Of a stretch of DNA of 64,000 bases, positions 36,054 through 45,639 are shown piece by piece. Source of the DNA: Leisingera thetidis (GTDB lineage Bacteria; Pseudomonadota; Alphaproteobacteria; Rhodobacterales; Rhodobacteraceae); NCBI RefSeq assembly GCF_025857195.1, contig NZ_CP109787.1:3406001-3470000 (forward strand). The letters run 5' to 3'. The notes beneath the pieces were generated by a model. It made no database searches. It saw only the letters and a list, made by a program, of their open reading frames with translations, and was not told the DNA's origin. Both the position numbers and the translations under genes were made by a program. Numbering within the stretch: position 1 is the stretch's first letter; every line of letters begins with the position of its first letter.

Positions 36054-36111
36054 TAACTGAGCGATTTTCGGTGCTTTCCTGATCCCGTCCAAATTTGGAG
36101 GGGAGAAAAGC

Positions 36112-37083
36112 ATGTCCGGCAATGCCTATGACCAAGGCCGCCTCAACTTGCCATTTGTTGGCATCAGCACCTTTGGGAAACACCCGTATGTAGCGGACTG
36201 GGACCGCATAGACGCCGATGTCGCGATTCTCGGTGCTCCGTTCGACTTTGGTACCCAGTGGCGCGCCGGCGCGCGGTTCGGGCCGCGGTCAATCCGTGAA
36301 GCTTCCACATTGTTCTCGTTTGGCCATGGCGGCGCGTATGACCATGAGGACGATGTTACTTATCTGCCGGCGGAGAAGGTCCGGATAGTCGATCTTGGCG
36401 ATGCCGATATCATCCATACTGATACTGAAAAGAGCCACGCGAACATCGAACTTGGCGTCCGCAAAATTCTGGCCGCTGGCGCACTGCCAGTGGTCCTGGG
36501 CGGGGATCACTCGGTCAACATCCCCTGCATCAATGCCTTTGATGAGGATTGTGCCCGGAAAGGCCCCATCCACGTCATTCAGATCGACGCGCATCTCGAC
36601 TTCGTCGATGAACGCCACGGTGTGCGTTGCGGGCATGGCAACCCGATGCGCCGCGCCGCCGAGAAGGACTATGTCTGCGGCCTGTCGCAACTTGGTATCC
36701 GAAATGTCTCCTCGACAGCGCGCGACGGCTATGAGGCAGCGCGTGCCATGGGCTCCGATATCCTCTCGGTACGCCAGATCCGTTCGCTTGGAGTGGAGGC
36801 TGTGCTGGCGCGGATCCCAAAGGGCGAACGCTATTACGTGACAATCGACATCGACGGGTTCGACCCCTCGATTGCTCCAGGCACGGGCACGCCCTCGCAT
36901 GGCGGGTTCATTTACTACGAGGTGCTGGAAATTCTCGCCGGCCTTGCCGGACGCGGCACGATTGTCGGCATCGATCTCGTCGAGGTTGCGCCGGACTACG
37001 ACCACACCGGCGGCACGGCAATTCTGGCGGCACAGGTTCTGATGAACCTTATCGGCCGCATCATGCACGCGCGGGAGGTCTGA
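36112..37083 (+). CDS. Ureohydrolase (agmatinase/guanidino acid hydrolase family)
   Basis: This 323-residue enzyme has all ligands for two manganese ions: His133 (GGDHS), Asp159, His161 and Asp163 (DAHLDF), and Asp246 and Asp248 (DIDGFD). The family splits urea from agmatine, guanidinobutyrate, guanidinopropionate and similar compounds. EVAPDYDHTGGTAILAAQ is the usual C-terminal signature. As the first gene of a catabolic operon with two SDRs, a deacetylase-fold enzyme and an NCS1 permease, it suggests use of a guanidino compound. GGAGGGGAG precedes the start. Confidence 0.88.
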   Translation: MSGNAYDQGRLNLPFVGISTFGKHPYVADWDRIDADVAILGAPFDFGTQWRAGARFGPRSIREASTLFSFGHGGAYDHEDDVTYLPAEKVRIVDLGDADIIHTDTEKSHANIELGVRKILAAGALPVVLGGDHSVNIPCINAFDEDCARKGPIHVIQIDAHLDFVDERHGVRCGHGNPMRRAAEKDYVCGLSQLGIRNVSSTARDGYEAARAMGSDILSVRQIRSLGVEAVLARIPKGERYYVTIDIDGFDPSIAPGTGTPSHGGFIYYEVLEILAGLAGRGTIVGIDLVEVAPDYDHTGGTAILAAQVLMNLIGRIMHAREV

Positions 37084-37085
37084 AA

Positions 37086-37868
37086 ATGGGCAAACTCCGC
37101 TATGATTTCACCGGGGAACAGGTGCTGGTCACAGGCGCAAGCCGTGGTATCGGCTTTGCTGCCGCCAGAGCCTTTGCCATGGCTGGTGCCGAGGTGACGG
37201 TCTTGTCTTCAGGCGCCGGCATCCATGCCGCCGCTGATGCGATTGCCACAGAAAGCGGGCGTCCTTGCCGGGCGCTCGAAGCCGACATCACCGATAGCGC
37301 ATCCGTAAAGGCAGCGCTTGCGCCGCTCGACCGGATCGACGTGCTGGTCAACAATGCCGGGCTGGAGCGCATCACCCCGCTGCTCGACCCTGACGCGGCC
37401 GTAGAGGAAACATTCCGGCGTATCACTGACATCAATGTGAACGGTACCTTCTACGTCACCCGCCACGCCGTGCCGAAAATGCGCAATGGCGGAAGTATTA
37501 TCGTGACCGCTTCGATCTGGAGCCGTACCGCGGTGCCGGAGTTTGCGGCCTATGTCGGCTCGAAGCATGCCAACTTGGGTTTCACCCGCGTGATGGCCAA
37601 GGAACTCGGGCCGCGCAGTATCCGGGTGAATGCGGTTTGTCCGGGATGGGTCAAGACCGATGCAGCGATGTTGTCGCTGACCGAGATGTCGCAGCGCACC
37701 GGGCGCAGCGAAGAAGATCTGTTGTCCGAGATCACTGCCGCGCAAATCCTGCCGGGACTGCTGGAACCTGACGATATTTCTGCGGCCTACCTTTATCTCG
37801 CCTCTGACGGCGCGCGGGATATCACCGGTCAAGCGGTCATGGTTGACCGCGGCGAGGTGATGGCATGA
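37086..37868 (+). CDS. Short-chain dehydrogenase/reductase
   Basis: This 260-residue SDR has the cofactor motif TGASRGIGFAAARAFAMAG (about residues 16-34), NNAGLE (about 91-96) and the active site Ser-x12-YVGSKHANLG. It starts 2 bp after the ureohydrolase and overlaps the next SDR by 4 bp. It would oxidise an alcohol or reduce a ketone of the pathway; cofactor preference is not clear. Confidence 0.9.
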   Translation: MGKLRYDFTGEQVLVTGASRGIGFAAARAFAMAGAEVTVLSSGAGIHAAADAIATESGRPCRALEADITDSASVKAALAPLDRIDVLVNNAGLERITPLLDPDAAVEETFRRITDINVNGTFYVTRHAVPKMRNGGSIIVTASIWSRTAVPEFAAYVGSKHANLGFTRVMAKELGPRSIRVNAVCPGWVKTDAAMLSLTEMSQRTGRSEEDLLSEITAAQILPGLLEPDDISAAYLYLASDGARDITGQAVMVDRGEVMA

Positions 37869-38602
37869 CGGCGCGTGTTCTCATTACCGGCGCTCAGCGC
37901 GGCATCGGAGCCGCCACTGCCCTGGCCTTTGCAAGACAGGGCGCGCGTTTGGCGCTTGCCGATCTCAGTGCGCCGGACACATCCGCCGGAGCGGCAGGCT
38001 CACAAGGAGCGGCAGAGTCTCACGCGTACGCCTGCGATGTCTCCGATGCGGCCGCGGTGGCCGCGCTGGCTGAGACCGTGCAATCTGCCTGGGGCGGGCT
38101 TGATGTGCTGGTCCACTGTGCCGGAATCATCCACGAAGCTCCGCTTCTGGACACCCCGGCGGCAGACTTCGACCGCGTGATTGCCGTCAATCTTCGTGGC
38201 AGTTTTTTGGTTGGCCAGGCCGCCATCGGCCTGATGACACCCGATGCGGCCAACCCGCCCCGCGCGATCCTGATCGCTTCCGACATGGCCTATTACGGGC
38301 GCGAGACATTTTCACCTTATGTCGCCTCCAAACACGGTGTGCTTGGGCTCGTGCGCAGCTGGGCCAAGGAGTTCGCCCCCGGCATTCTTGTCAACGCCAT
38401 CTGCCCCGGACCGATCGATACCGAAATGCTCGGCGCCGAACACATGAGCGCTGAATGGCGGGCAAAAGAGCTTGCCATTCCGCTCGGCCGCTTCGGCACG
38501 CCAGAGGAGGTTGCCACGGTGGCGGCCTTCCTCGCCGGCCCCGGCGGCCGGTATTTCACCGGCCAAGGGATTGGCCCCAACGGCGGGAGCGTCATGCCAT
38601 GA
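37865..38602 (+). CDS. Short-chain dehydrogenase/reductase
   Basis: This second SDR (245 residues) has TGAQRGIGAATALAFARQG (about residues 7-25), HCAGII for the NNAG position and YVASKHGVLGLVRSWAKEF with the catalytic Tyr-x3-Lys. It is coupled at both ends (ATGA overlaps). Its pairing with the previous SDR suggests two successive redox steps or a heteromer. Confidence 0.9.
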   Translation: MTARVLITGAQRGIGAATALAFARQGARLALADLSAPDTSAGAAGSQGAAESHAYACDVSDAAAVAALAETVQSAWGGLDVLVHCAGIIHEAPLLDTPAADFDRVIAVNLRGSFLVGQAAIGLMTPDAANPPRAILIASDMAYYGRETFSPYVASKHGVLGLVRSWAKEFAPGILVNAICPGPIDTEMLGAEHMSAEWRAKELAIPLGRFGTPEEVATVAAFLAGPGGRYFTGQGIGPNGGSVMP

Positions 38603-39495
38603 TCAGCAACCCTATCCCCTGGCCGGGCGGAGCAAAATGCGCGGCCTGCATCACCTTCGACATGGACGCCGACAGCCTGATCCATCTGGCGCATCCGAAC
38701 GACGGCCACAGCCGCACCGCGGCAATTTCCATGCTCCGCTACGGGCCGGAAATTGCCATCCCGCGTATCGTCGAAAGCTACCGGCAGCTTGGCATCCGCC
38801 AGACCTTTTTCATTCCGGCCTGGTGCATCGAGCAATACCCAAGGGCGGTCGAGGCGATCCTGGAGGGCGGGCATGAGATCGCCCATCACGGCTTCCTGCA
38901 TGAGCATCCGCGTGAACTTTCAGCGGACGAAGAGGCCCATTGGCTTGACCGGGGCATTGAAGTCATCGTCGAGGCGACCGGCAAACGCCCGCGCGGCTGG
39001 CGTGCGCCGCTCTACAACTTCTCGCACCGCTCGGCGGATCTTCTGGCGGAGCGGGGCTTTGTCTATGATGCCTCGCTGATGGGCGACGACCAGCCGTATT
39101 TGCTTCAATCCGCGGCTGGGCAGCTGGTGGAACTGCCGTCGCATTGGGGCATGGACGACTGGCCGCAATATGTTCAGTCGATGGATCTCGACTACATGAT
39201 GCCCATCCGCGCGCCGCAAGAGGGATTCAAGATCTTCTCGCAGGAATATGAGGCGGCATGGCGCCACGGCGGATTGTGGATTCCCGTTGTGCATCCCTTT
39301 GCCACCGGCCGGCTGGCGCGGTGGGAGATCATGCACCGGTTTATTGAAGAGGCTCTGGAACGCGGCGGTGTCTGGTTTGCACCGATGGAGGAGATCGCGG
39401 CCCATGTCCAGGATGTGGTGCAAAGCGGGGCATGGAGCCCGCGCGTAGACAAGCTGCCGCATTACCCGGAACCCGTCCAGGTCCGGAGAACCTAA
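38599..39495 (+). CDS. Polysaccharide deacetylase-fold hydrolase (PuuE/allantoinase-like)
   Basis: This 298-residue protein has the NodB metal site: ITFDMDADS (catalytic Asp and metal Asp near residues 20-22) and GHEIAHHGFLHEHP (His ligands). GWRAPLYNFS is the next family motif. In a catabolic operon with a ureohydrolase and NCS1 permease it is more like PuuE-type cyclic amidohydrolases than a sugar deacetylase. ATG 38599 overlaps the SDR stop (ATGA); the longer open frame lies inside the SDR gene. Confidence 0.8.
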   Translation: MISNPIPWPGGAKCAACITFDMDADSLIHLAHPNDGHSRTAAISMLRYGPEIAIPRIVESYRQLGIRQTFFIPAWCIEQYPRAVEAILEGGHEIAHHGFLHEHPRELSADEEAHWLDRGIEVIVEATGKRPRGWRAPLYNFSHRSADLLAERGFVYDASLMGDDQPYLLQSAAGQLVELPSHWGMDDWPQYVQSMDLDYMMPIRAPQEGFKIFSQEYEAAWRHGGLWIPVVHPFATGRLARWEIMHRFIEEALERGGVWFAPMEEIAAHVQDVVQSGAWSPRVDKLPHYPEPVQVRRT

Positions 39496-39553
39496 TGGAT
39501 ACCTAAGGAGAGTTACTGCGGGCTGAATTGGCCTGCCATCAAGGGAGGGAACG

Positions 39554-39718
39554 ATGAACGAACATACTGAGGAATGGCTCGCTGAGATTGATCGGCGCGC
39601 CGCGGTCTATGACCAGACCGGCGAAGACGGCCAAGGCCGCATGACCGCAGTCGACTATCTCGGGATAGCCGCGCTGACTTTGGCGGTTGCCGCCGTTTTC
39701 TGGGTGTGGGGGACCTGA
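39554..39718 (+). CDS. Small membrane protein, 54 residues, upstream of NCS1 permease
   Basis: This short gene has a strong GGGAGGGA box 4 nt before ATG and ends one base before the permease ATG, so translation is coupled. The protein has a charged, soluble N-terminus (NEHTEEWLAEIDRRAAVYDQ) and one C-terminal membrane span (YLGIAALTLAVAAVFWVWG, residues 35-53). I know no named family. A role as small accessory subunit of the permease is inferred from coupling and topology. Confidence 0.75.
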   Translation: MNEHTEEWLAEIDRRAAVYDQTGEDGQGRMTAVDYLGIAALTLAVAAVFWVWGT

Positions 39719-39719
39719 G

Positions 39720-41186
39720 ATGACAATGGAAACAACATCTGAGAGCTTTGGGGCGGAACCCGCAGGCGATGTATCCAATGGCTATGCTGCGGCAGCCGAA
39801 CGGGGCGATGCGCCGCTGCTGCCATCCGAACGGCTATGGGGGTTCAAGGAATTCACCTTTGCCAATTCGGCGCTGGCAATTGCCACTTGGGCCTTCCTGA
39901 TCGGAGGCGCGGTTGGATTGTTTGTCGGTCCCAAGGAAGGGATCGCGGCAATCGTGATCGGCAATATTTTCGGTGTGGTTCTGACTGCACTGGCCACCAC
40001 GGTCATGACAGGGCGCTACGGTGTGGAACAGTTCACCGCCCTGCGCAGCCAGTTCGGTTACAACGGCAGCCGCCTTGTCTATCTGCTGGCTGTCATCGTT
40101 CTGACCATGGGCTGGCTGGCTGTGCTGGCAATGATGTTCGGCCGTTCGATTGACGGGCTGACCGCGCTGGCAAGCGGCGGCACGGCTTCTCCTGTCGGCA
40201 TCAAGACGGCCATTGCGGCGGTCGGGGCGATCCTGCTGACCTGGTATATCGTCGCCCGCGGGCCGACGTCGATCAAGGTCTTCAACATGATCGTTTCGCC
40301 CGCGCTGGTGCTCCTGATGGCAGGCATGCTGTGGCTGATCTTCCGTCAGCATTCCTTTGCAGAACTGATGGCCATGGAAGCACTCGACCCGCCGTTCGAG
40401 GACAGCCATCTGAACTTTATCATCGCGATCGAGGTCAACATGGCGGCGGGCTTCTCCTGGTGGCCCTATATCGGCAACCTGGCGCGGCTGACACGCAATG
40501 AGCGGACCGCCTTCTGGCCCAACCTTGTCGGCATTTTCGGGGCCGCAGTGCTCGGCGAGATCGTGGGATTGCTGGCGGCGGTATCTCTGGGCGACAGCGA
40601 CCCGACAATCTGGATGACGATGATTGCCGGCGTTGGTTTCGGTGTGCTGGCGCTCGCTTTCATCGCCTTCGCCAACATCACTTCAATGGCCAATATCCTA
40701 TATTCTGCAAATGTCGGGCTGCGTCAGGTCGGCACGGCTGGCGTGCGCCGGATCGGCTGGGGCACGCTGCTGTTCGGGTTTTGCATTGTGCCGCTGCTGC
40801 TGGCCGTGGTCTTTCCGCAGATATATGACGGGTTCTTCATTTTCCTGGTCTGGACTTCGGCGCTCAACTCGGCGCTGGCGGGGATCGGCATCGCCGACTA
40901 CTTCTTCCTGCGCCGCCAGCGGCTTGACCTGCGCGCGCTGCACGGCAGGCAGGAAAACGGCGCTTACCAGTTCCTGGGCGGGTTCAACCCGATTGGTCTC
41001 TTCGCGCTGCTGGCGGGCTTTGTCACCTATGTGTGGCTGTTCAACCCGCAAACGCTCGATAACGTGGAAGCCTTCCGCTACCTCACGGCGTCGCTGCCAT
41101 CCTGCGCAATGGCCGGGCTGGTCCACTACGTATTGACCCGCTTGCTGGCCAACCGTCTCGGCTGGGGGAATTACCCCAAGAACTAA
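39720..41186 (+). CDS. NCS1-family permease (purine-cytosine permease type)
   Basis: This 488-residue membrane transporter has about 12 hydrophobic spans and the NCS1 features LWGFKEFTFANSALAIATWAF and GEIVGLLAAVSLGDSDPTIW. The family moves nucleobases, allantoin, hydantoins and thiamine precursors. In this operon it is the uptake system for the ureohydrolase pathway. The start is at 39720, one base past the stop of the 54-residue membrane protein. Confidence 0.85.
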   Translation: MTMETTSESFGAEPAGDVSNGYAAAAERGDAPLLPSERLWGFKEFTFANSALAIATWAFLIGGAVGLFVGPKEGIAAIVIGNIFGVVLTALATTVMTGRYGVEQFTALRSQFGYNGSRLVYLLAVIVLTMGWLAVLAMMFGRSIDGLTALASGGTASPVGIKTAIAAVGAILLTWYIVARGPTSIKVFNMIVSPALVLLMAGMLWLIFRQHSFAELMAMEALDPPFEDSHLNFIIAIEVNMAAGFSWWPYIGNLARLTRNERTAFWPNLVGIFGAAVLGEIVGLLAAVSLGDSDPTIWMTMIAGVGFGVLALAFIAFANITSMANILYSANVGLRQVGTAGVRRIGWGTLLFGFCIVPLLLAVVFPQIYDGFFIFLVWTSALNSALAGIGIADYFFLRRQRLDLRALHGRQENGAYQFLGGFNPIGLFALLAGFVTYVWLFNPQTLDNVEAFRYLTASLPSCAMAGLVHYVLTRLLANRLGWGNYPKN

Positions 41187-41267
41187 CGAAAATCCGGCAG
41201 GTGAAGCTTCGTTTGCCTGCCGGCCGCCGCAAGGCTGCAATCCACTTGAAATAACGGAAGGTGTCCC

Positions 41268-42947
41268 ATGACCCAGTCCTACGACTATATCATCATTGGT
41301 GCGGGCTCAGCTGGATGCGTGCTGGCGAACCGGCTGAGCGAAGACCCCAAAACCCGCGTTCTGGTGCTGGAATTCGGCGGGTCGGACAAGTCCATCTTCA
41401 TCCAGATGCCAACGGCGCTGTCCATTCCGATGAACGGCACCAAGCATAACTGGCGCTACTACACGCTGCCCGAACCAGGTCTGGACGGGCGCCGGGTGCA
41501 TTGCCCGCGCGGCAAGGTGCTGGGCGGGTCATCTTCGATCAACGGCATGGTCTACATGCGCGGCCATGCACGCGACTTTGATGAATGGGAGGAGCTTGGC
41601 GCCAAAGGCTGGGGCTACGCCAACTGCCTTCCTTATTTCCAGCGCGCCGAAAGCTGGAAGGGCGGAGGCGATGAATGGCGCGGGGACACCGGCCCGCTTG
41701 CCACGAATGCCGGCAATGAAATGGAAAACCCCCTTTATCGCGCCTTCGTCGCGGCAGGGCGGGAGGCAGGCTATGTCACCACAGACGACCCGAACGGCCA
41801 CCTGCAGGAGGGGTTCGGCCCGATGCACATGACCGTGAAGGACGGGCGCCGCTGGTCGACTGCCAACGCCTATCTGAAACCCGCGATGTCCCGGCCGAAC
41901 CTGACCGTCCTGACCCACGCCATGACGCGGCGGGTGATCCTGGAGGGAAAGCGCGCGGTGGGCGTCGAGTATGAACGCGGCGGTCAGCGCCACATTGCTC
42001 ATGCCACCTGCGAGGTGTTGATCTCTTCTGGCCCGATCGGCGCACCGCACCTGCTGCAGCGGTCGGGGATCGGCCCGGCAGAGGTTCTGCGCAAAGCCGG
42101 TGTCGGCGTGCAGCACGATTTGCCCGGCGTGGGGGAAAACCTGCAGGATCACTCCGAGGTCTACATCCAGTACGCCTGCAAGGAACCGATTACGCTGAAT
42201 GGCAAGATGGGGCTTTGGAGCAAGTTCCTGATCGGCGCGGAGTGGATACTGTTCAAGCGCGGCCTGTCGGCCACCAACCACTTCGAAAGCGGCGGTTTCA
42301 TCCGTTCGGATGCCTCCTTGGAATGGCCCGATATTCAGTTCCATTTCCTGCCTGCCGCGATGCGGTATGACGGCAAAGAGCCGCTAAAGGAGCATGGCTT
42401 CATGGTGCTGACGGGGCCCAATAAACCCAAAAGCCGGGGCCATGTGCGGCTGCGGTCCACCGACCCGTTTGAGCAGCCCGATATCCTGTTCAATTACCTT
42501 GAGCGGGAAGAAGACCGGGAAGGGTTCCGCAAGTGCTTGCGGCTGACGCGGGAGATTGTCGCCCAGCCTGCGTTTGACAGGTACCGAGGTGAGGAAATGG
42601 CCCCCGGCAAGGACGTCCGGACGGATGACGAGATCGACGCCTGGGTGCGTGAAACGATGGAAAGCACCTATCATCCCTGCGGCACCTGCCGCATGGGCGA
42701 GGATGGAATGGCCGTTGTGGACAGCGAGCTGAAGGTACACGGTATCGGCGGGCTGCGCGTGATTGACAGCTCAGTTTTCCCGAGTGAGCCCAACGCCAAT
42801 CTGAACGCCCCAACGATCATGCTGGCGGAACGCGCGGCGGACATGGTGCGCGGGCGCACGCTGCTGCCGCCATCGAATGCCGCGGTTGGCACCGCCCCGG
42901 GGACGGGCCAGACCCAGCGCAGCAGCGAGCCAGTCCGCAAAATCTGA
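41268..42947 (+). CDS. GMC-family oxidoreductase (choline dehydrogenase-like)
   Basis: This 559-residue flavoprotein has the N-terminal FAD site [20 protein letters not shown] (residues 5-24), [14 protein letters not shown] (near 85), and C-terminal catalytic HPCGTCRMG and [15 protein letters not shown]. It is close to BetA in length and pattern. BetA oxidises choline to betaine aldehyde, but many GMC enzymes of this group act on other alcohols. Here it ends the ureohydrolase-NCS1 cluster and no betB follows, so another alcohol is quite possible. Confidence 0.83.
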   Translation: MTQSYDYIIIGAGSAGCVLANRLSEDPKTRVLVLEFGGSDKSIFIQMPTALSIPMNGTKHNWRYYTLPEPGLDGRRVHCPRGKVLGGSSSINGMVYMRGHARDFDEWEELGAKGWGYANCLPYFQRAESWKGGGDEWRGDTGPLATNAGNEMENPLYRAFVAAGREAGYVTTDDPNGHLQEGFGPMHMTVKDGRRWSTANAYLKPAMSRPNLTVLTHAMTRRVILEGKRAVGVEYERGGQRHIAHATCEVLISSGPIGAPHLLQRSGIGPAEVLRKAGVGVQHDLPGVGENLQDHSEVYIQYACKEPITLNGKMGLWSKFLIGAEWILFKRGLSATNHFESGGFIRSDASLEWPDIQFHFLPAAMRYDGKEPLKEHGFMVLTGPNKPKSRGHVRLRSTDPFEQPDILFNYLEREEDREGFRKCLRLTREIVAQPAFDRYRGEEMAPGKDVRTDDEIDAWVRETMESTYHPCGTCRMGEDGMAVVDSELKVHGIGGLRVIDSSVFPSEPNANLNAPTIMLAERAADMVRGRTLLPPSNAAVGTAPGTGQTQRSSEPVRKI

Positions 42948-43396
42948 CAGGAAGATTGGCCCTGCAGAGTCCTAATGCCAACCGCCGATGCATGCAGTTT
43001 GGAGATAAAAACATATTGGTTCGGCAGAGGCGGCATCGGCCCAGAGCGACGATCAGAACACTATGAGGCAGCTTGACGGCTTGGAGCCCATTCCGAAAGC
43101 GCTAAGCCCCTGCTGCGCGCGCAGAATTTTCCACGAAGCGCCATGGCTGTGTCCACCGCTGCTTCACTATGAAAAAGCAGCCATTCATGCAAGCCGCAGC
43201 ACGGTTCGGATCAGCAGCAACGGAACTGCGCAAACAGGTGAACCTTCTTGCATGGCAGCCAACGGCCGCTTCCAGAAGCCCTTGTTTGCCCGAAGGAGCC
43301 GCCTGTACTACTCGACCCAAATTTGTACCCGGTTACCTGGCTTGATAGCCCGGGCAGAAACTGCCCGGGCCACTGTCTTGGACTATTGCACTCGCT
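42948..43396. other. Intergenic stretch with no intact gene
   Basis: About 450 bp between the GMC gene and an amidohydrolase pseudogene. I see no complete gene. The only clear structure is a perfect hairpin, GCCCGGGCAG (43348-43357) and CTGCCCGGGC (43361-43370), 27 bp past the end of the pseudogene on the minus strand. Confidence 0.5.
43348..43370 (-). terminator. Hairpin after the amidohydrolase pseudogene
   Basis: A 10-bp perfect GC stem with an AAA loop lies just downstream of the pseudogene stop on the minus strand. No T tract follows, so termination would be weak. Confidence 0.5.
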
Positions 43397-43925
43397 TCAG
43401 CGAGCGTCGTGGATAATCTCGCCGTCGAAGACTGTAAGCGGGAACTTGGTCTCCGCGATGTCCCAGATCGTCTCCAAATTCTGCGACGGCGCTTCGATGT
43501 CGGTATCAATCATGATCAGATCCGCGCGCTCTCCCGGTTCCAGCGACCCGGTCAAATCCTGCTGCCCCATCGCAATCGCGCCGTTCACCGTATAGGCGGC
43601 CAGAATGTCGTCCAGTTCCAGCGCTTCCTCCGCGTTGACCGCAACTACCATGATTTCCCCGTTTTCATCCTTTGAAAGCGGGTTGGCCGGCAGCAGGTCC
43701 GCCCGTATCAAGCCCGCCGCCGTGTTGACGAAAGGCTGCGGCGACGGCACATCCACCGGCGCATTGCTGCCCGCCGCGACAATGCCACCGGCATCCCGGA
43801 AACTGCGGAACGGATAGACCCGGTCCCCCCCACAGGCCGTCCTGGCGGTAGAGCTTGTCCAGATCCACCAGTGACTCCACTTTGTTGATGAAGGTGTTGA
43901 CCGTGGTTGTTGAATGCCAAGCAAA
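43397..43925 (-). pseudogene. Amidohydrolase (YtcJ-like) pseudogene, 3' end only
   Basis: The C-terminal part of an amidohydrolase-3 family protein is readable: FRSFRDAGGIVAAGSNAPVD, then LDDILAAYTVNGAIAMGQQD, then GSLEPGERADLIMID. Upstream, the coding frame changes at a seven-C run (43824-43830): ESLVDLDKLYRQDGLWG is in a different frame from RVYPFRSFRDAGG. The first half of the gene is absent. It was probably cut off by the IS material to its right. Confidence 0.75.
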
Positions 43926-44045
43926 ACTGACCTTTCCGTCAGATTGGCGGCCGAAGTCCCGCCTTCGGCTCGCGTGTTCTGTTACGTTTGATCTGACTTC
44001 CTACCGGAAAATCAGGGCTGATTTGCAGGTTCAGTCGGCGAAGCC

Positions 44046-44530
44046 GCCTGTTCCTGCTGATCTGCCACGTGGCGAACGCGGGAGCACAAGCACGCCGGCT
44101 TGCGGCAGACACCTTGGTTGCCTTGGAAGCAAGGCGGTTTACGTCCCTGGACGGTGAACTGGCGCAGGGCTGGGTCGAGGTCTTTCCCGAACTGACGGAA
44201 GATGAACGCCGCTAGGGGCACTTGCCGGGCTTCACTCTGGAACGGATCGAGCAATGGCTTGAAGCGTACCCTATTGAGGAGCTTGGTCTGCCTCACCACA
44301 CAGGTTCTCCGATCCCCGGTGATCCGGCCGGCAACATCATTTCAACGCCGATCCCGGAAGAGACTGGACCGAACGTTGTCGAAGCCAGGCCAGGAACCAC
44401 GGCGACACCTGACGGCAATAGAATTTTGCCCCATGGTGGCAAGGGTGACCTGCCAGGGGGCTTTCCTCCACCTTCGATTGGAGTCCAGCCCAACCTGAGG
44501 ACGGACACTGACGCGGACAAGGTTCTCGGA
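44046..44530 (+). pseudogene. Decayed unknown gene with in-frame stop
   Basis: One reading frame runs HVANAGAQARRLAADTLVAL ... WVEVFPELTEDERR, TAG at 44213-44215, and continues GHLPGFTLERIEQWLEAYPI ... NIISTPIPEETGPNV. Both halves have protein-like composition and are in the same frame, so this looks like one broken gene. It runs into the IS3 remnant. I cannot name the family. Confidence 0.35.
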
Positions 44531-44784
44531 CGAGCAGATCATCGGCATCCTGGCCGGGCACGAGGCAGGCGCCAAGTGCGCTGACCTGTGCCGCAAGCAC
44601 GGTATGCCGGAAGACACTTTCTGCAACAGGAAGGCCAAGTCCGGCGGCATGACGGTGCCCGAGGCGAAGCGGCTGAAGGCGCTCGAAGACGAGAACGCCA
44701 GGCTGAAGACGCTGCTGGCCGAACAGATGCTCAATCTCGCCGCGATGAAGGAACTGGGTTCAAAACAGTGGGGACGCCTGCCGT
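44530..44784 (+). pseudogene. IS3-family orfA remnant
   Basis: The frame reads DEQIIGILAGHEAGAKCADL, then CRKHGMPEDTFCNRKAK and LKALEDENARLKTLLAEQML, a standard IS3 (IS407/IS2-type) OrfA with HTH and leucine zipper. The usual W of the YKWKAK motif is replaced (CNRKAK) and it lacks a clean start. Confidence 0.75.
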
Positions 44785-44785
44785 G

Positions 44786-45610
44786 AAGCGCGACGCAGCC
44801 GCGCACCTGAGGTCCCTGCCTGGGCTCTCGGAACGGCGGGCGTGCCGGAGTGCCGGGGCGGATCGCAACATGGTCCGCGACCAGGCCCGGCGTGCGCCGG
44901 ACAGGGTGCTGCGCGGCCGGTTGCGGGACTTGGCCAATGAGCGCCGCAGGTTCGGCTATCCACTGTCCGGCAGTGGTTTGCTTGCAAACCATGAGAGGGG
45001 CGGCTCTCCGTGCTGTTGCGCCGAGAGGGAGAAGCTTCGGGGATCAACCGGATTTATCGGCTCCGCCGCGGGGAGGGGCTGGCCGCGCGCCAGCGAAAGG
45101 CCCGGCGCAAGGCGGCCGCCACACGAGCCCCGATCCTCGTTGAGGCACGGCCCGACGCGCGCTGGTCATTGGATTTCGTCCAGGATCAATTCGCCGCCGG
45201 CCAGCGCGTCCGCGTTCTCGACCTGGTCGACGATGGCACCCGCGGCTGCCTGGCAGCGATCCCGGATACCTCTATCCCGGACCGCCGTGTGGCGCGTGAA
45301 TTGACGGTCCTGATCGAGCGCCGCGGCAAGCCCGGGATGATTGCCGGCGGCAACGGGACGGAACTGACCTGTAATGCCATCCTGCGGTGGTGTTCCGGGC
45401 ACCGGGCTGAATGGCCTTGCATCACGCCAGGCAGGCCGATGCAGAATGGCTTCGTGGACAGTTTCAACGGGCGAATGCGCGATGCGTTGCTCAACGTGAC
45501 CATGTTCCGCGAGCTGGCCCAAGCGCGTGCCGTGATCGCTGCCTGGGCGGGCGATTGCTCAACCTGCGCTGATCGGCGTAAAAAGCAACCGGACTCCGGT
45601 CGCGGCTGGA
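44786..45610 (+). pseudogene. IS3-family orfB (integrase) remnant
   Basis: The rve-type transposase is readable in two frames, with a shift near 45005: LRDLANERRRFGYP in one frame, then RDARW-like [17 protein letters not shown] and [19 protein letters not shown] in another. The DNGTE position of the catalytic DDE triad reads GGNGTE, so the second Asp is lost. The element is dead. Confidence 0.75.
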
Positions 45611-45639
45611 TGAACGTTCAGTGGCAGGTCATGCCGTGC

